Origin: Methanosarcina flavescens
GTDB taxonomy: Archaea; Halobacteriota; Methanosarcinia; Methanosarcinales; Methanosarcinaceae
NCBI RefSeq assembly: GCF_001304615.2
Contig: NZ_CP032683.1
Location: 496,001 to 560,000 of the forward strand
Direction of reading: 5' to 3'
Length of the DNA stretch: 64,000 nt
Part shown: positions 62,567 to 64,000 of the stretch, piece after piece
How positions within the stretch are numbered: position 1 is the first letter of the stretch
How the letters are laid out: the number at the start of each line of letters is the position of its first letter
Program-made: the position numbers and the translations under genes
The notes under the pieces: generated by a model
The model's input: the letters and a program-made list of their open reading frames with translations, nothing else
Database searches by the model: none
What the model was told of the DNA's origin: nothing

Positions 62567-63499
62567 ATGTTTAAGTTCCAGAAAGAACAGGAAATCGTTA
62601 ATATTGCAGGAGTAAAAATAGGCGGACAGCCTGGAGAGCTTCCGACCGTACTTGCAGGAACTATCTTTTATGATAAGCATGAAATTGTAGAAGATATTGC
62701 AAGAGGGCTGTTTGATCGGGCTGCTGCCGAAGAATTGATAAATCTACAGGAAGCAAGTGCGGAAGAGACAGGAAACCCGCACATCATTCATATTTTCGGA
62801 ACTACCCCTGAAAGCATTACCCGTTATATTGATTTTGTAGCTGAGATTTCAGATGCTCCCTTTCTTATCGACTCCCCCGAAGGAACTGTGCGTTCCCATG
62901 CAGCAGAATATGTCAGCGAGATAGGGCTTGCAGATAAAGCAATCTACAACTCTATAAATCTGAGCATAAATGCTCCGGAGATTGAAGCTCTTGCTCTGTC
63001 CGATATTGACAGCTCGATTATCCTTGGCTTTAATGCAATGGACTCATCCTTGCAGGGCAGGATGGAGCTGCTGGAAAATGGGGCAGGTCTTCTCGAAGAA
63101 GGATTACTTTCAATTGCAGAAAGGTGCGGAATAGTTAACAAGCTTATAGATCCGAGCATTACCCCTATGGGAAACGGGGCGGGCGTAGCCCTCAGGATGA
63201 CGATTACCTCAAAAGCAAAATGGGGGCACCCAACAGGTTCGGGAATACATAATGCACCCTCAGCCTGGAACTGGCTAAACGAGAAGAGAGAAAAAGACCC
63301 TGTCCTCTACAAAATCTGCGATGTCGGTTCAACCTGCCTGCAACAGGCAGCTGCTGGAGATTTCATCCTCTATGGACCCATCGAGTATGCTCCGTATGTA
63401 TTTCCCATGGCTGCCATGAGCGATATAATGATCTCCGAAGCTGTAGCTGACCTCGATATTGAGCCTGCTGCCAGGCATCCTGTAAATTTACTGGTCTAA
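62567..63499 (+). CDS. mtxH: MtrH-like methyltransferase MtxH
   Basis: 310-residue homologue of MtrH, which passes a methyl group between methyl-tetrahydromethanopterin (or -sarcinapterin) and a corrinoid protein; TIM-barrel with FLIDSPEGTVRSHAAEYVSE and LILGFN-type strands. GGAGAG nine bases before ATG 62567 fixes the start. With MtxA it may form a soluble methyltransferase pair used with methylamine or other methyl substrates; the true role is unproven. Ends TAA. Confidence 0.92.
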   Translation: MFKFQKEQEIVNIAGVKIGGQPGELPTVLAGTIFYDKHEIVEDIARGLFDRAAAEELINLQEASAEETGNPHIIHIFGTTPESITRYIDFVAEISDAPFLIDSPEGTVRSHAAEYVSEIGLADKAIYNSINLSINAPEIEALALSDIDSSIILGFNAMDSSLQGRMELLENGAGLLEEGLLSIAERCGIVNKLIDPSITPMGNGAGVALRMTITSKAKWGHPTGSGIHNAPSAWNWLNEKREKDPVLYKICDVGSTCLQQAAAGDFILYGPIEYAPYVFPMAAMSDIMISEAVADLDIEPAARHPVNLLV

Positions 63500-63751
63500 T
63501 TCTGCTCAAAGAAGGCTAATATATTTGCTGCTTTCTGCATACTTCCTTTCGTGTGGTTAAATGGGATAAAATGAATAGGATCAAAGGAGGTACTGAAAAC
63601 ACGGATAAAGGAAACAGTGACATGGTCTTGAGTATTTTCCGAGTTTTCGATGACTCCTGGGGCTTGAGTTAGTTATAATGATGTTTATTTTTCGTGGTTA
63701 CAGGACTTGAAGTAAGTAGTATGTGTAGTTTTTATTGCATTCAAAACCTAT

Positions 63752-64000
63752 TTAACTGGGTGTTCCTTGTGGTTGTGACGCTTTGCTTCTTTGCTTCATC
63801 TTTTCGGCAATGTCGACACCGAGTCTTTTGCATTCCTGCACATCCTTATCTGTAGGTTTGTGCAGGATCCTGAGCACGGGATCTATAACAGTCATCCCCA
63901 TCTCTCGCATCTTTTCGGCTATCAGTATAGGTGCCTCTCCACTCCACCCGTAAGACCCAAAAGCAGCTCCCAACTTCCCTTTCGGATTTGTGGAAGCAAG
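63752..64000 (-). CDS. FprA-type flavoprotein (F420H2 oxidase), C-terminal fragment
   Basis: Last 82 codons of a gene that begins beyond the right edge. ASTNPKGKLGAAFGSYGWSG and EMGMTVIDPVLRILHKPTD belong to the flavodoxin domain of A-type flavoproteins, which in methanogens reduce O2 to water with F420H2. The peptide ends in a basic/Ser-rich tail and TAA. The start lies outside the window. Confidence 0.82.
   Translation of the reverse strand, partial: LASTNPKGKLGAAFGSYGWSGEAPILIAEKMREMGMTVIDPVLRILHKPTDKDVQECKRLGVDIAEKMKQRSKASQPQGTPS

Overview
The window looks like chromosome of a methanogenic archaeon of the genus Methanosarcina. It carries mtxX-mtxA-mtxH (paralogues of the methyl-H4MPT:coenzyme M methyltransferase), the homocysteine-forming pair known from M. 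acetivorans (DUF39/COG1900 protein plus NIL-ferredoxin protein, with both key cysteines at residues 54 and 131), archaeal ribC/ribH/ribL, Thi4, an AAA ATPase of the Cdc48/VAT type, RfcL, KEOPS Pcc1, PGF-CTERM surface proteins and an F420-dependent oxidoreductase. Gene density is low, intergenic DNA is AT-rich, and TAG is rare as a stop codon (two of about 55 intact genes), as expected of a pyrrolysine-using genus.

Layout. 1-5.1 kb: start of a LigD-type 3'-phosphoesterase gene, an EncFtn-like mini-ferritin, a secreted papain-family protease, and pcc1/recJ-like. 5.6-7.4 kb: a Sll1717-type P-loop ATPase whose frame holds one in-frame TAG, then tRNA-Gly. 7.7-13.7 kb: four co-directional surface-protein genes. 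14.6-21.5 kb: a coiled-coil-type protein that appears to start at ATT, SodC, a radical SAM-HhH protein, tRNA-His, Thi4 and a META-domain lipoprotein. 21.8-25.4 kb: Mop protein, a three-gene TIR/zinc-ribbon operon, and a six-copy array of DUF2795-like mini-genes in which two copies are broken. 26-29 kb: Ca/Na antiporter, dolichol-kinase-like protein, VOC protein.

30.0-38.1 kb is the outstanding accessory region: five tightly spaced genes (790-aa protein with a central amphipathic segment, HEAGH metallopeptidase-like protein, CARDB protein, 388-aa unknown, and a 900-aa protein with acidic N-tail, peptidoglycan-binding repeats and a lytic-transglycosylase domain). It resembles cargo genes of extracellular contractile injection systems (eCIS), without the sheath/tube genes in view, and implies an archaeon that makes a murein-cleaving enzyme.

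38.2-56.7 kb is mostly housekeeping: LLM oxidoreductase, AlaX, coiled-coil protein, an MscS relic, esterase, DUF166, homocysteine pair, ribL, aspC-ribH-ribC, class V aminotransferase, an XRE-CBS regulator with a palindrome at its promoter, Cdc48, and a small winged-helix protein that also appears to start at ATT. 57-58.4 kb contains tRNA-Val and two related candidate small RNAs closed by a GTGAGCGGG/CCCGCTCAC stem with C-rich loops. 58.6-64 kb: RfcL, mtxXAH and the end of an FprA-type flavoprotein gene. Starts were chosen from Shine-Dalgarno spacing where visible; family assignments come from sequence recognition, not a search.
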